DNA from: Cytophagales bacterium Alg240-R148
GTDB taxonomy: Bacteria; Bacteroidota; Bacteroidia; Cytophagales; Cyclobacteriaceae
Direction of reading: 5' to 3'
Length of the DNA stretch: 64,000 nucleotides
NCBI GenBank assembly: GCA_900537185.1
Contig: LS999828.1
Location: 374,706-438,705, forward strand
The position numbers and the translations under genes are program-made. Below are positions 8,850-17,338 of this stretch, in pieces. The notes beneath the pieces are model-generated. The model did not search any database. It had not been told where the DNA came from and saw only the letters and a program-made list of their open reading frames with translations. The first letter of the stretch is position 1. Each line of letters starts with the position of its first letter.

Positions 8850-9824
8850 TTAATTCAAATAGGCATCAAAATCTTTCACCCCTACGGCTACAGCATCTTT
8901 TAATAGATCGTAGTCATTGTCAGTGCATTTAACAAAATCTTCAATCCCGTACATTTCAAAAAATATACTTTTCCCCTCCGGTGAGATAATGAATTTCCGC
9001 AATGCCAAAACCACTTTGTGAATTTTATCTTCAGGAAAATTGTCATTAAAAACTATTGGGTCATTGGGTATGGGATCCGTTAATGTCAAAATCAGCACTT
9101 TTTCTGCGATATCCGGGTACTTCGTTAACAATTGTGCTCGGGCATCATTTAGCTCTCCATTTTCTCCTGGAGGCGAATAGAACGTGGCGCCAGCATCTGC
9201 TTTGCCACTATAAACCAATTCAACCACTTCATGGTGTTTTTGTGCAAATATTTCCTGTTGTGGCCGAACCCCTTCTTTTGACAACATTTGGTTGGGAAGT
9301 AAATAGCCAGAAGTGGAGGTCTTATTGGTGAATGCAATTTTTTTATTATGAATGTCTTTTAAGGAATTTATTCCCGCTCCTTTGTGTACTATTATTTGCC
9401 CTTTGTAAGTTGATTTCCCTTGTCGAACAGAGCGCAGTTTTGCATGGGCCTGAAACTTTTCACTTGCAATGATGTAACCAAAGGAATTGATCATGGCGAT
9501 GTCCGCTTTTTTATTCCCAAAATCCTTAATCACTTCATTGTACCCTTCCGGTATTACAGGTAAAAACTTCATCCCTGTTTCCTCTGATAAAAATGTTGCT
9601 ATTTTAACTGCATTGGTCCTTAACAAATCTTCTCTTACAGAAGGTGTAAAGTAAAAATTATAAACCTTTTCCTCGGCTTCCTTGACCGCATCCTTTTCTG
9701 CTGTTTTTGCTACAGCTTCGGTTTCTGGCGCAGCAGCATCCTGCTCCACAATGTTCCCTTTTTCTGAACTTGAACAACTTAACAGCAGCAACAATGCCCC
9801 TAGGGTAGTAAAAATAATTTTCAT
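8850..9824 (-). CDS. PhnD-like phosphate/phosphonate-family periplasmic binding lipoprotein
   Basis: The 324-residue protein starts with a lipoprotein signal (LLLLLSC, lipidated Cys17) and a Glu/Ala-rich linker to about residue 50. The body has the PhnD/TctC-like solute-binding pattern: YNFYFTPSVREDLLRTNAVKIATFLSEETG, KADIAMINSFGYIIA, VHKGAGINSLKDIHNKKIAF, TSTSGYLLPNQML and DAGATFYSP. Relatives deliver phosphite, phosphonate or phosphate-like ligands to an ABC importer. No permease or ATPase gene is nearby, so it either works with a transporter encoded elsewhere or serves as a sensor. A hairpin terminator lies between it and the next minus-strand gene upstream, so it probably has its own promoter. 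Confidence 0.8.
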   Translation of the reverse strand: MKIIFTTLGALLLLLSCSSSEKGNIVEQDAAAPETEAVAKTAEKDAVKEAEEKVYNFYFTPSVREDLLRTNAVKIATFLSEETGMKFLPVIPEGYNEVIKDFGNKKADIAMINSFGYIIASEKFQAHAKLRSVRQGKSTYKGQIIVHKGAGINSLKDIHNKKIAFTNKTSTSGYLLPNQMLSKEGVRPQQEIFAQKHHEVVELVYSGKADAGATFYSPPGENGELNDARAQLLTKYPDIAEKVLILTLTDPIPNDPIVFNDNFPEDKIHKVVLALRKFIISPEGKSIFFEMYGIEDFVKCTDNDYDLLKDAVAVGVKDFDAYLN

Positions 9825-9867
9825 AGCGTATTATCTTAATAATCAATTGGAAACAAAAAATTAAGAT

Positions 9868-9901
9868 AAAAAAAGAGTTGGCATTTCAAAAACACCAACT
9901 C
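9868..9901 (-). terminator. Intrinsic terminator of the 135-residue protein gene
   Basis: Read on the minus strand, GAGTTGG (9895–9901) pairs with CCAACTC (9875–9881) across 13 bases and is followed by seven T residues. It lies just downstream of the gene ending at 9930. Confidence 0.75.
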
Positions 9902-9929
9902 CATTATTTTTAATATTATTAAAAGAAAA

Positions 9930-10337
9930 CTATCCAGCAGTCCATACAATTTCTGCACTTTCTTTGCCAACCATCAATTGAATTCTGGTTGGGGCAGGCA
10001 CAAGCACCAAACGGGTATCTTTTCCTGGGAAATCATCTGCATCTACATACACACCTTCTGCCTCTGGTGCATGGTATTTTTTATCCTCATTAACGATGTA
10101 TTTTTTAGCGATGTATGCTATTGGGAGGAGCACATCTGTGTCCGGGCAAAATTCATCGTGTACATCGTAAAGCGCATCTTCCAAATAATCTCCATATTTC
10201 TCGAGGAAATCATCTTCCATATCATGAACTTCGTCTTCCAACGTTTCGTATTGCGCATCGTCGTACTTTAAACCGCTTAGCTTATTTTTCTTATCGGCTA
10301 ATGTTCTAAAATCCTGATCAAGTGCCTTTAAATCCAT
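9930..10337 (-). CDS. Conserved acidic protein of unknown function
   Basis: The open frame reaches 10370, but the ATG at 10337 (MDLKALDQDFRTLADKK) is the likelier start because the extra 11 residues (MHIIIIQINRP) look like translated leader. The 135-residue product begins with a charged helical region (about 1–65) rich in Asp and Glu, followed by a segment with ADDFPGKDTRLVLVPAPTRIQL that looks like a beta domain. No signal peptide or membrane segment is seen, so it is probably cytoplasmic. I do not recognise a named family. It is monocistronic with its own terminator. Confidence 0.7.
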   Translation of the reverse strand: MDLKALDQDFRTLADKKNKLSGLKYDDAQYETLEDEVHDMEDDFLEKYGDYLEDALYDVHDEFCPDTDVLLPIAYIAKKYIVNEDKKYHAPEAEGVYVDADDFPGKDTRLVLVPAPTRIQLMVGKESAEIVWTAG

Positions 10338-10557
10338 AGGTCTATTAATTTGAATTATTATTATATGCAAATCTCAAGGACTTGTACAAAACATCCAAAT
10401 AATGTTCCATTTTTATTATTAATAAAATAAAAAAAACTTCGAAATCAGATATAATCCATTAAAATTATATTTTTGTATTACATGGAGATTAGGCCATCTA
10501 AAGGCTTAGCTATGAATTATTAACAAAAAAATAAAACCAATACGTGCTTTATTTTTT

Positions 10558-10565
10558 TACATTTG
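10558..10565 (+). promoter_or_regulatory. -7 box (TACATTTG) upstream of the phosphohexomutase gene
   Basis: TACATTTG matches TAnnTTTG exactly and ends 25 bases before the ATG. No TTG lies at the usual -33 distance, so the call rests on the -7 box alone. The 220-base gap before the gene is AT-rich and otherwise featureless. Confidence 0.4.
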
Positions 10566-10590
10566 ACAAATTATTGAAGAACACATTCCA

Positions 10591-12318
10591 ATGGAAATAG
10601 ACGCAAAAAGCAGAGCCCAACTTTGGTTGGATTACAATATAGACGACGCCAGTAAATCAGAAATTAGAGCATTATTAGAAGACCCAGACCAGAGCAACTT
10701 AGTAGATTCTTTCTACAAAGAATTGGAGTTTGGTACAGGTGGATTAAGAGGGATAATGGGAATAGGCTCCAACAGAATGAATGTTTATACTATTGCAAAA
10801 GCCACCCAGGGCCTTGCGAATTATTTAAAAAAATCATTCCCTAATCAGCTGATTAAAGTAGTGGTTGCACACGACAGCCGCAACAACAGCCCACTTTTTG
10901 CACAAACTACAGCCAATGTTTTTTCTGCCAACGGCATCCAGGTATATATGTTCAAAGAGTTGAGGCCAACCCCGCAGCTTTCCTTTGCAATAAGGCATTT
11001 CGGCTGCCAAAGCGGTGTAGTTGTAACCGCTTCGCACAACCCAAAAGAATACAATGGGTACAAAGCATATTGGGAAGATGGGGCTCAAATAACTCCTCCA
11101 CACGACAACAATGTAATAAAGGAAGTAAATGCCATCCAAGATATCGCGGCAATCGACATAAAAGGCAATCCTGCTCTAATCGAGTATTTAGAACATGGCA
11201 TTGACGACATCTATTTGGATAAACTTTTAGAACTGGCATTATCAAAAGATCTTACAAAAAAACACCACGATCTAAAAATTGTATTTTCTTCCATTCATGG
11301 AACAGGCATCACCCTTGTACCAAAGATTCTGAAAAAAATGGGATTCACCAATGTTAACATTGTGGAAGAACAAGCGGAGCCCGACGGTAATTTCCCTACG
11401 GTAGTTTATCCCAATCCAGAAGAAACTGAGGCTATGTCCATGGCTTTGAACCAGGCTACAAAAATAGATGCAGACATCATAATGGCCACAGACCCAGACT
11501 CTGACAGAGTGGGTATAGGAGTAAAAGACAACACGGGAAGGTTCATTCTATTGAATGGCAACCAAACTGCCTGTTTGTTGATCAACTACTATTTGTTGCG
11601 GTTGAAAGAAACAGGAAAGACGCCAGATAATGGCTACATAGTCAAAACAATTGTTACCACTGATTTAATTGAAAGAATTGCCGCAGGATATGGTGTCCAA
11701 TGTTACGAAACCCTAACTGGGTTTAAATACATTGCTACTCTAATACGTTCTTTGGAAGGGAAAGAAAAGTACATCATTGGAGGAGAAGAAAGTTATGGGT
11801 ATCTAATTGGTGACGACGTTAGAGACAAAGATGCCATTGCCTCGTGCGCCATCATTGCTGAAATGGCCGCTTACTGCAAAGAAAAAGGTCTGAGCATCTA
11901 CAACATGCTCGAAAATATATATACTGAGTTTGGAATGAACCTAGAGTCTCTGTTTTCCATTACAAAAAAAGGGAAAGAAGGAGCGGATGCCATCGCAAAA
12001 ATGATGGACGACCTAAGAAAAAACACACCAGAATCCATCAATGGCTCCAAAGTATTGCGTGTTATAGATTATTTATCGCTAGAAGACAAGGACATGGTTA
12101 CTGGAAACATAAAAAAAGTAGACCAGCCCGTTTCTAACGTTCTACAGTTGTATTTGAAAGATGGAAGTAAGATTTCTGCACGCCCCTCTGGAACCGAACC
12201 TAAAATAAAATTTTACTTTTCCGTTCAAAACCTGCAAACTGATGCCTCTAATTTAGAAAGTATTAAGCAAGGGTTAGAATCCAAATTAGAATCACTAAAA
12301 TCCAGTCTTTCCATATGA
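10591..12318 (+). CDS. Phosphoglucomutase/phosphomannomutase (phospho-sugar mutase)
   Basis: The 575-residue cytoplasmic enzyme has all alpha-D-phosphohexomutase signatures: the phosphoserine loop TASHNPKEYNGYK (Ser148), the metal loop DPDSDRVG (about 300), the sugar loop GGEESYGYL (about 397) and the phosphate loop RPSGTEPKIKFY (about 531). The early GTGGLRG block is typical of the PgcA-like branch. It interconverts hexose 1- and 6-phosphates, feeding cell-envelope and glycan synthesis; which sugars it prefers cannot be read from sequence. Its stop overlaps the next start as ATGA, so translation is probably coupled. Confidence 0.92.
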   Translation: MEIDAKSRAQLWLDYNIDDASKSEIRALLEDPDQSNLVDSFYKELEFGTGGLRGIMGIGSNRMNVYTIAKATQGLANYLKKSFPNQLIKVVVAHDSRNNSPLFAQTTANVFSANGIQVYMFKELRPTPQLSFAIRHFGCQSGVVVTASHNPKEYNGYKAYWEDGAQITPPHDNNVIKEVNAIQDIAAIDIKGNPALIEYLEHGIDDIYLDKLLELALSKDLTKKHHDLKIVFSSIHGTGITLVPKILKKMGFTNVNIVEEQAEPDGNFPTVVYPNPEETEAMSMALNQATKIDADIIMATDPDSDRVGIGVKDNTGRFILLNGNQTACLLINYYLLRLKETGKTPDNGYIVKTIVTTDLIERIAAGYGVQCYETLTGFKYIATLIRSLEGKEKYIIGGEESYGYLIGDDVRDKDAIASCAIIAEMAAYCKEKGLSIYNMLENIYTEFGMNLESLFSITKKGKEGADAIAKMMDDLRKNTPESINGSKVLRVIDYLSLEDKDMVTGNIKKVDQPVSNVLQLYLKDGSKISARPSGTEPKIKFYFSVQNLQTDASNLESIKQGLESKLESLKSSLSI

Positions 12319-12773
12319 ATGCAACTATCTTCAACCAAAGCATAGCCCAATTAATTGAAAGAGATTTAAGAAAGCTTCAAGAAGAAATTAAATCCTATGG
12401 GTCTACCGAATCAATTTGGGTTACTCCTGGCAACATAAGCAACTCAGCTGGCAACTTGGCACTTCACATCTGTGGCAACCTCCAACACTTCATTGGAGCC
12501 GTTCTGGGTGAATCTGGCTATATTAGAAAACGTGAAGAAGAGTTTGGAAGAACTGGCTTGACGGCCGACGAAATAGTTTTAGAAATAGACAAGACCTTAA
12601 AAACATGTTTGGCCACCATAAAAAATTTAAGTACCGATACACTCAATAAAGATTTTCCTATCGAAGTATTTGGGCACCCGATGAGTACTATTTTCTTCTT
12701 AAATCATTTGTGTGCACACTTAAATTATCATTTGGGTCAAATCAACTACCACCGCAGGCTTCTGGATCTTTGA
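12315..12773 (+). CDS. DinB-superfamily (DUF1572-like) protein
   Basis: This 152-residue protein has the four-helix DinB layout with the three expected metal-binding histidines: His in NLALHICGNLQHFIGAVLG (about residue 51) and HLCAHLNYHLGQINYHRR near the C-terminus. DinB-fold proteins include bacillithiol-, mycothiol- and glutathione-dependent transferases and many of unknown role. BshA, encoded elsewhere in the window, suggests bacillithiol is made here, so a thiol-transferase role is possible but inferred. The start overlaps the mutase stop by four bases. Confidence 0.75.
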   Translation: MNATIFNQSIAQLIERDLRKLQEEIKSYGSTESIWVTPGNISNSAGNLALHICGNLQHFIGAVLGESGYIRKREEEFGRTGLTADEIVLEIDKTLKTCLATIKNLSTDTLNKDFPIEVFGHPMSTIFFLNHLCAHLNYHLGQINYHRRLLDL

Positions 12774-12796
12774 TTTTTTTAGTGCAAAATAATACT

Positions 12797-12804
12797 TAAA
12801 TTTG
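12797..12804 (+). promoter_or_regulatory. -7 box (TAAATTTG) upstream of mtaB
   Basis: An exact TAnnTTTG match lies 29 bases before the mtaB ATG. A TTTG at 12769–12772 is 24 bases upstream, slightly longer than the usual spacing. Confidence 0.45.
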
Positions 12805-12833
12805 CAGCCTCGTAAAAAAACAAGCAGGTTGAA

Positions 12834-14150
12834 ATGAAAAGGGTAGCATTTTACACATTGGGGTGCAAATTAAATTTCTCGGAGACATCCTCTATTTCGA
12901 GAAGTTTTGAGGCACGAGGCTATAAAAAAGTTAGCTTTGAAGATAAACCTGATATTTTCATTATCAACACCTGCTCGGTTACGGATAATGCAGATAAAAA
13001 GTGCCGTAAAATTGTAAGAGAAGCACAGGCTATTGCACCAGAAGGATACATTGCCATTATTGGATGTTACGCCCAATTAAAACCAAAAGAAATATCTGAA
13101 ATACCTGGGGTAGATGCCGTTTTGGGAGCAGCTGAAAAATTTAGACTGCTGGATTTATTAGATGGTTTTGTTAAAGAACCAAGCACCAGGGTTTTGGCTT
13201 CTGAAATTAGCGAAGCAACCAGTTTCAACAATGCCTACTCCAAAAATGACAGGACCCGTACTTTCCTTAAGATACAAGATGGATGCAACTATGGCTGTTC
13301 CTTTTGCACCATTCCTCTGGCAAGAGGAAAGAGCCGTAGCGATAGCACCGAGAACATCCTCCGATCTGCTCAAGAAATTGGACGTACGGACACAAAAGAA
13401 ATCGTAATTACAGGGGTAAATACTGGGGACTTTGGTGTAATTGAAGGGAAAAGAAAAGAAAAATTCATAGACTTGATTCAAGAATTGGACAAGACAGAAG
13501 GTATCGAAAGGTTTAGAATTTCCTCTATAGAACCCAATTTATTAAGCAATGATATAATTGAATTTGTTGCAAAATCAAATAAATTCGTCCCTCATTTTCA
13601 CATACCTCTGCAATCTGGTTCTGACTATATCCTACAAAAAATGAACCGCAGGTACCTCACAGATTTGTATAAATCTAGAGTGACTAAAATAAAAACTGAA
13701 ATGCCAAACTGTTGCATAGGAGTAGACGTAATTGTTGGATTTCCAGGAGAAACAGAAGAACACTTTTTAGAAACATACAACTTCTTGAATGAACTAGATG
13801 TAAGCTACTTACATGTTTTCACCTATTCAGAACGCCCCAATACTACAGCAGTTGAAATGAACGGAGCTGTACCTGCTAAAACAAGGCAAAAGAGGTCCAA
13901 AATGCTGCGTATTTTGTCCGAAAAGAAAAAGAGACATTTTTACAACCAGCACCTCGACAACACCTACCATGTTCTTTTTGAAAACGATGTTGAAAATGGT
14001 GAAATGCATGGTTTCACAGAAAACTATATCCGAGTAAGTGCCAAATACGACCCTTTGTTAATCAATGAGATAAAAGTAGCAAAATTAACCTCAGTGAACG
14101 ACCAATGTATTGGAGAGTTAGAGGAAGTACAAACATTTGTTGCACATTGA
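12834..14150 (+). CDS. mtaB: tRNA t6A37 methylthiotransferase MtaB
   Basis: The 438-residue enzyme starts with an MTTase N-terminal domain with cluster cysteines in YTLGCKLN, NTCSVT and IGCYAQL. The radical-SAM domain has CNYGCSFC (Cys151, Cys155, Cys158), and a TRAM-like C-terminal part follows. TLGCKLNFSE and CSVTDNADKKCRK separate it from MiaB and RimO. It adds a methylthio group to threonylcarbamoyl-adenosine 37 of ANN-decoding tRNAs, using SAM and two [4Fe-4S] clusters. It is convergent with the LolD-like gene with no gap. Confidence 0.92.
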   Translation: MKRVAFYTLGCKLNFSETSSISRSFEARGYKKVSFEDKPDIFIINTCSVTDNADKKCRKIVREAQAIAPEGYIAIIGCYAQLKPKEISEIPGVDAVLGAAEKFRLLDLLDGFVKEPSTRVLASEISEATSFNNAYSKNDRTRTFLKIQDGCNYGCSFCTIPLARGKSRSDSTENILRSAQEIGRTDTKEIVITGVNTGDFGVIEGKRKEKFIDLIQELDKTEGIERFRISSIEPNLLSNDIIEFVAKSNKFVPHFHIPLQSGSDYILQKMNRRYLTDLYKSRVTKIKTEMPNCCIGVDVIVGFPGETEEHFLETYNFLNELDVSYLHVFTYSERPNTTAVEMNGAVPAKTRQKRSKMLRILSEKKKRHFYNQHLDNTYHVLFENDVENGEMHGFTENYIRVSAKYDPLLINEIKVAKLTSVNDQCIGELEEVQTFVAH

Positions 14151-14801
14151 TTACATCACTCCGTCTTTTATTTCAAGCTTTCTGTCGGCCATATCAGCCA
14201 AATGTTCGTTGTGGGTAACAATTACAAAAGTCTGGCCCAAATCATCGCGCAATTTAAAAAACAACTCATGCAAGTCATTCGCGTTTTTAGAATCTAAGTT
14301 GCCGCTTGGTTCATCTGCAAAAATAATCTCAGGACTGTTCATTAGAGCCCTCGCTACGGCTGTTCGCTGCTGCTCTCCACCAGACAATTCATTGGGTTTG
14401 TTGTTTAGCTTCGACTGAAGCCCCAACATCTTCAAGAGCTCCTTTCCCCTTGTTTCCGCTTCACTTTGACTTTTATTTTGTATGTAAGCCGGAATACATA
14501 CATTTTCCAAAGCCGTAAACTCAGGTAGTAAATTATGAAATTGAAAAACAAAACCAATAGATTGGTTTCTAAATGCAGAAAGTGAAGCATCCTTTAACGA
14601 AAATACATCCTTTCCTTTTAATTGTACTATTCCCTGGTTGGGTCTATCCAAAGCACCAAGAATATGCAAAAGCGTACTTTTTCCAGCGCCACTGGAGCCT
14701 ACAATGGAAACAATTTCTCTAGAAGCAATTTCTAAATTAACTCCTTTCAAAACCTCTAAATCACCGTAAGATTTTTTAATATTTTCAGCTTTAAGTATCA
14801 T
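14151..14801 (-). CDS. LolD/MacB-type ABC transporter ATP-binding protein
   Basis: The frame extends to 14867, but MILKAENIKKSYG at 14801 is the standard start; the extra 22 residues are probably leader. The 216-residue ATPase has Walker A (GSSGAGKST), Q-loop (VFQFHNLLPEFTALENV), signature (LSGGEQQRTAVARAL), Walker B (EIIFADEPSGNLDS) and an H-loop (VTHNEH). The NLLPEFTALENV and GNLDS features place it with the LolD/MacB/FtsE group that powers lipoprotein release or export. The membrane partner is not encoded nearby. Confidence 0.85.
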   Translation of the reverse strand: MILKAENIKKSYGDLEVLKGVNLEIASREIVSIVGSSGAGKSTLLHILGALDRPNQGIVQLKGKDVFSLKDASLSAFRNQSIGFVFQFHNLLPEFTALENVCIPAYIQNKSQSEAETRGKELLKMLGLQSKLNNKPNELSGGEQQRTAVARALMNSPEIIFADEPSGNLDSKNANDLHELFFKLRDDLGQTFVIVTHNEHLADMADRKLEIKDGVM

Positions 14802-14869
14802 AGTTATGAACCCCAAACATAACAAAATAAACATTAATTCAATATCTATTTTTATTTCAATGCCCAATA

Positions 14870-14901
14870 TTTGAAATATAAACTTTTATCAAGTACCTTC
14901 G
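14870..14901 (+). promoter_or_regulatory. Promoter of sucC
   Basis: TTTG (14870–14873) and TACCTTCG (14894–14901, one mismatch from TAnnTTTG) are 20 bases apart, a very good fit to the Bacteroidota consensus. The -7 box ends 16 bases before the sucC ATG. Confidence 0.6.
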
Positions 14902-14917
14902 TCCAAAATTTCCAGAC

Positions 14918-16129
14918 ATGAATATTCACGAATATCAGGCCAAAGAAATACTAAAACAGTACGGCGTAAAAATTCAAAACGGGATTGTTGTAGACAACCC
15001 TGAGAAAGCAATATCGGCAGCAAAAGAGTTAAATGCTGAAACCGGTACAGAATGGTTCGTAGTAAAAGCTCAAATACACGCAGGAGGTAGAGGTAAAGGA
15101 AAAGTCCAAGAGACCGGTAGCAATGGTGTGGTATTAGCTAAAAAACTAGAGGACGTTACCGAAAAGGTAAAAGGAATTTTGGGTGGCACATTGGTTACAC
15201 ATCAAACCGGACCAGAAGGTAAAAAAGTAAACAAGGTGTTGTTAGCACAAGATGTTTATTACCCTGGAGCTTCTGAACCAAAGGAATACTACTTAGGTAT
15301 TTTATTGGATCGAGAATCAGGTCACAACGTAATTATGGCTTCAACCGAAGGTGGTATGGACATTGAAGACGTTGCTGAAAATACTCCAGAAAAAATAATT
15401 AAAGAATGGATTGACCCAACTGTTGGACTTCAAGGATTCCAAGCCAGAAAAGTAGCTTTTGCTTTAGGTTTAGAAGGCCCTGCTTTTAAGGAAATGGTTA
15501 AATTTATTTATTCTTTGTACAACGCCTACATTGGTTCGGATGCTTCGATGTTCGAAATCAATCCGGTACTAAAGACTTCTGACGATCAAATTTTGGCAGT
15601 AGATGCTAAAGTTGACTTGGACGACAATGCCCTATACAGACACAAAGATTTAGCAGAACTTAGAGATCTTTCGGAAGAAGATCCATTGGAAGTGGAAGCT
15701 GGGAAAGCTGGACTTAACTATGTGAAGCTAGATGGAAACGTTGGTTGTATGGTGAACGGCGCAGGACTTGCCATGGCAACAATGGATATTATAAAAATTT
15801 CTGGTGGAGACCCAGCCAACTTTTTAGATGTTGGGGGTGGTGCCAATGCAGAAACTGTTGAAGCTGGATTTAGAATAATTTTAAAAGATCCTAACGTAAA
15901 AGCCATATTAATTAATATTTTTGGAGGAATAGTACGTTGCGACAGAGTAGCGAACGGTGTAGTGGAAGCATATAAGAAGATTGGCAACATAGAAGTGCCA
16001 ATTATCGTACGACTTCAAGGTACTAATGCCGAAGAAGGTGCTAAAATAATTGAAGAAAGTGGACTAAAAGTTTCTTCTGCAATTGTATTGAAAGATGCAG
16101 CAGCCAGAGTTAAGGAAGCATTAGTTTAG
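14918..16129 (+). CDS. sucC: Succinyl-CoA synthetase beta subunit
   Basis: The 403-residue protein shows the full SucC pattern: [17 protein letters not shown] at the start, the ATP-grasp segment [15 protein letters not shown], metal-ligand region MFEINPVL and [16 protein letters not shown], and the CoA-ligase part [20 protein letters not shown] and IFGGIVRCD. It forms succinyl-CoA synthetase with SucD, making ATP or GTP in the TCA cycle. sucD is not in the window, as is common in Bacteroidota where the two genes are often separated. It probably shares its transcript with the tRNA-Arg that follows 7 bases after its stop. Confidence 0.95.
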   Translation: MNIHEYQAKEILKQYGVKIQNGIVVDNPEKAISAAKELNAETGTEWFVVKAQIHAGGRGKGKVQETGSNGVVLAKKLEDVTEKVKGILGGTLVTHQTGPEGKKVNKVLLAQDVYYPGASEPKEYYLGILLDRESGHNVIMASTEGGMDIEDVAENTPEKIIKEWIDPTVGLQGFQARKVAFALGLEGPAFKEMVKFIYSLYNAYIGSDASMFEINPVLKTSDDQILAVDAKVDLDDNALYRHKDLAELRDLSEEDPLEVEAGKAGLNYVKLDGNVGCMVNGAGLAMATMDIIKISGGDPANFLDVGGGANAETVEAGFRIILKDPNVKAILINIFGGIVRCDRVANGVVEAYKKIGNIEVPIIVRLQGTNAEEGAKIIEESGLKVSSAIVLKDAAARVKEALV

Positions 16130-16136
16130 AATATAA

Positions 16137-16210
16137 GCGCCCGTAGTTCAACTGGATAGAATACCAGATTTCGGCTCTGGGGGTTGAGGGTTCGAATCCT
16201 TCCGGGCGTA
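16137..16210 (+). tRNA. tRNA-Arg (anticodon UCG)
   Basis: The 74-base cloverleaf has acceptor stem GCGCCCG/CGGGCGT (one G·U pair), an anticodon stem CCAGA/TCTGG with loop TTTCGGC giving anticodon TCG, and a T-arm with the TTCGAAT loop. The discriminator base is A. CCA is not encoded. Confidence 0.93.
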
Positions 16211-16245
16211 CAAAAGCCTTGTCTTATGGCAAGGCTTTTGTTATA
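16211..16245 (+). terminator. Intrinsic terminator after tRNA-Arg
   Basis: An 11-bp stem, CAAAAGCCTTG (16211–16221) with CAAGGCTTTTG (16230–16240), starts directly after the tRNA discriminator base and is followed by a short T-rich run. Confidence 0.8.
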
Positions 16246-16320
16246 TTATGATTATATGCTTTAAAAATTTTAATTTAATCGTTATTTTTAAATATATTTG
16301 GTTTCGACAACTTCAATTTT

Positions 16321-17175
16321 ATGCTTAAAAAATCGGCCATATTGTTAATTTTTTCTTTGCTATTAGTAGAAACGCTTGCTGCTCAAAGTTTTTATAATAA
16401 AAGATATGACAGAGATTTTATTGCCTCCGTCGGAACAGGTATTACTTCTTATTTTGGAGAGTTGAACAACCCAAACAATATTTTTGGTTCAAAGCCCAAC
16501 TTAAACATTGGCTTGCAATATTTCGTTACGGACAATATTAGTTTGAGGACTGAAGTATCTTGGTTCCAAATTAAAGGGGATGATAAATTAGCCGATGATA
16601 AAGGACGGGTTGATAGAAACCTTTCGTTCCATTCCAATAATTTTGAATGGAATGTAGTGGGCATGTTTAATTTTATAAAAAAAGGCCCAAGGTATTACCA
16701 AAGAAACCGATTTAATGCCTATGTATTTGGTGGGGTGGGTCTTTTAATATTTAACCCAAAAGCCGATTTAAATGGGAGTTCTTATAGTTTGAATAATTAC
16801 CAAACGGAAGGGGTCAAATACTCCACAACAAGTATTGTAATTCCTTTTGGAGCAGGTGTCAAAATTATGGCTGGTCCATTTTTCAATATAGGCCTTGAGG
16901 CAGGATATAGAAAAACATTCACGGACTACCTAGACGATGTGAGTACCCAATACATTGACAACAATTCTTTTTCCGATCCAATAGGAAAGGCATTGGCGGA
17001 CAGACGGCCTGAAATAGGACTGCCTTTAAAAGAAGCCGGTAGTAAAAGAGGCAACCCAGACAAAAAGGATGGCTACATGATGGTCAACGTTAAAGTAGAA
17101 TACTTTCTTCCTCATGGAGTATTTTCCAAAAAGAAAAAAGCAAAGCGATATAAAAAGCCAAAAAGAAGAAGGTAG
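16321..17175 (+). CDS. DUF6089-like outer-membrane beta-barrel protein
   Basis: The 284-residue protein has a signal peptide (about 1–21, ending LAAQ). The start SFYNKRYDRDFIASVGTGITSYFGELNNP, with alternating strands such as GLQYFVTDNISLRTEVSWFQI and AYVFGGVGLLIFNPKA, is typical of the small outer-membrane barrels grouped as DUF6089. The C-terminus is strongly basic (KKKKAKRYKKPKRRR), unusual for a barrel and perhaps periplasmic. Function unknown. A hairpin terminator follows. Confidence 0.75.
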   Translation: MLKKSAILLIFSLLLVETLAAQSFYNKRYDRDFIASVGTGITSYFGELNNPNNIFGSKPNLNIGLQYFVTDNISLRTEVSWFQIKGDDKLADDKGRVDRNLSFHSNNFEWNVVGMFNFIKKGPRYYQRNRFNAYVFGGVGLLIFNPKADLNGSSYSLNNYQTEGVKYSTTSIVIPFGAGVKIMAGPFFNIGLEAGYRKTFTDYLDDVSTQYIDNNSFSDPIGKALADRRPEIGLPLKEAGSKRGNPDKKDGYMMVNVKVEYFLPHGVFSKKKKAKRYKKPKRRR

Positions 17176-17201
17176 TCACTATACCATAAAATCAAAACAC
17201 C

Positions 17202-17241
17202 AGCCTCTTTTATGTTTCTATACAGTTTGAGGCTTTTTTTT
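17202..17241 (+). terminator. Probable intrinsic terminator of the barrel gene
   Basis: AGCCTC (17202–17207) pairs with GAGGCT (17229–17234) and is followed by seven T residues; the loop is long (21 bases). Confidence 0.55.
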
Positions 17242-17273
17242 ATGGGACACACATTCCATTTTAAATCATTAAC

Positions 17274-17310
17274 AAAAAAGAGCAAGCGGTAGGCCCACTT
17301 GCTCTTTTTT
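17274..17310 (-). terminator. Intrinsic terminator of the porin gene
   Basis: A stem of A-rich GAGCAAG and CTTGCTC, flanked by A and T tracts on both sides, lies 29 bases past the porin stop. The symmetry would allow it to work from either side. Confidence 0.75.
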
Positions 17311-17338
17311 ATTGATGGTAAAAATGTTTACTATCTAA

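Noticed and set aside
9056-9337. Open frames on both strands inside the PhnD-like gene
   Set aside because: They overlap a clear lipoprotein gene in other frames and have no family resemblance.
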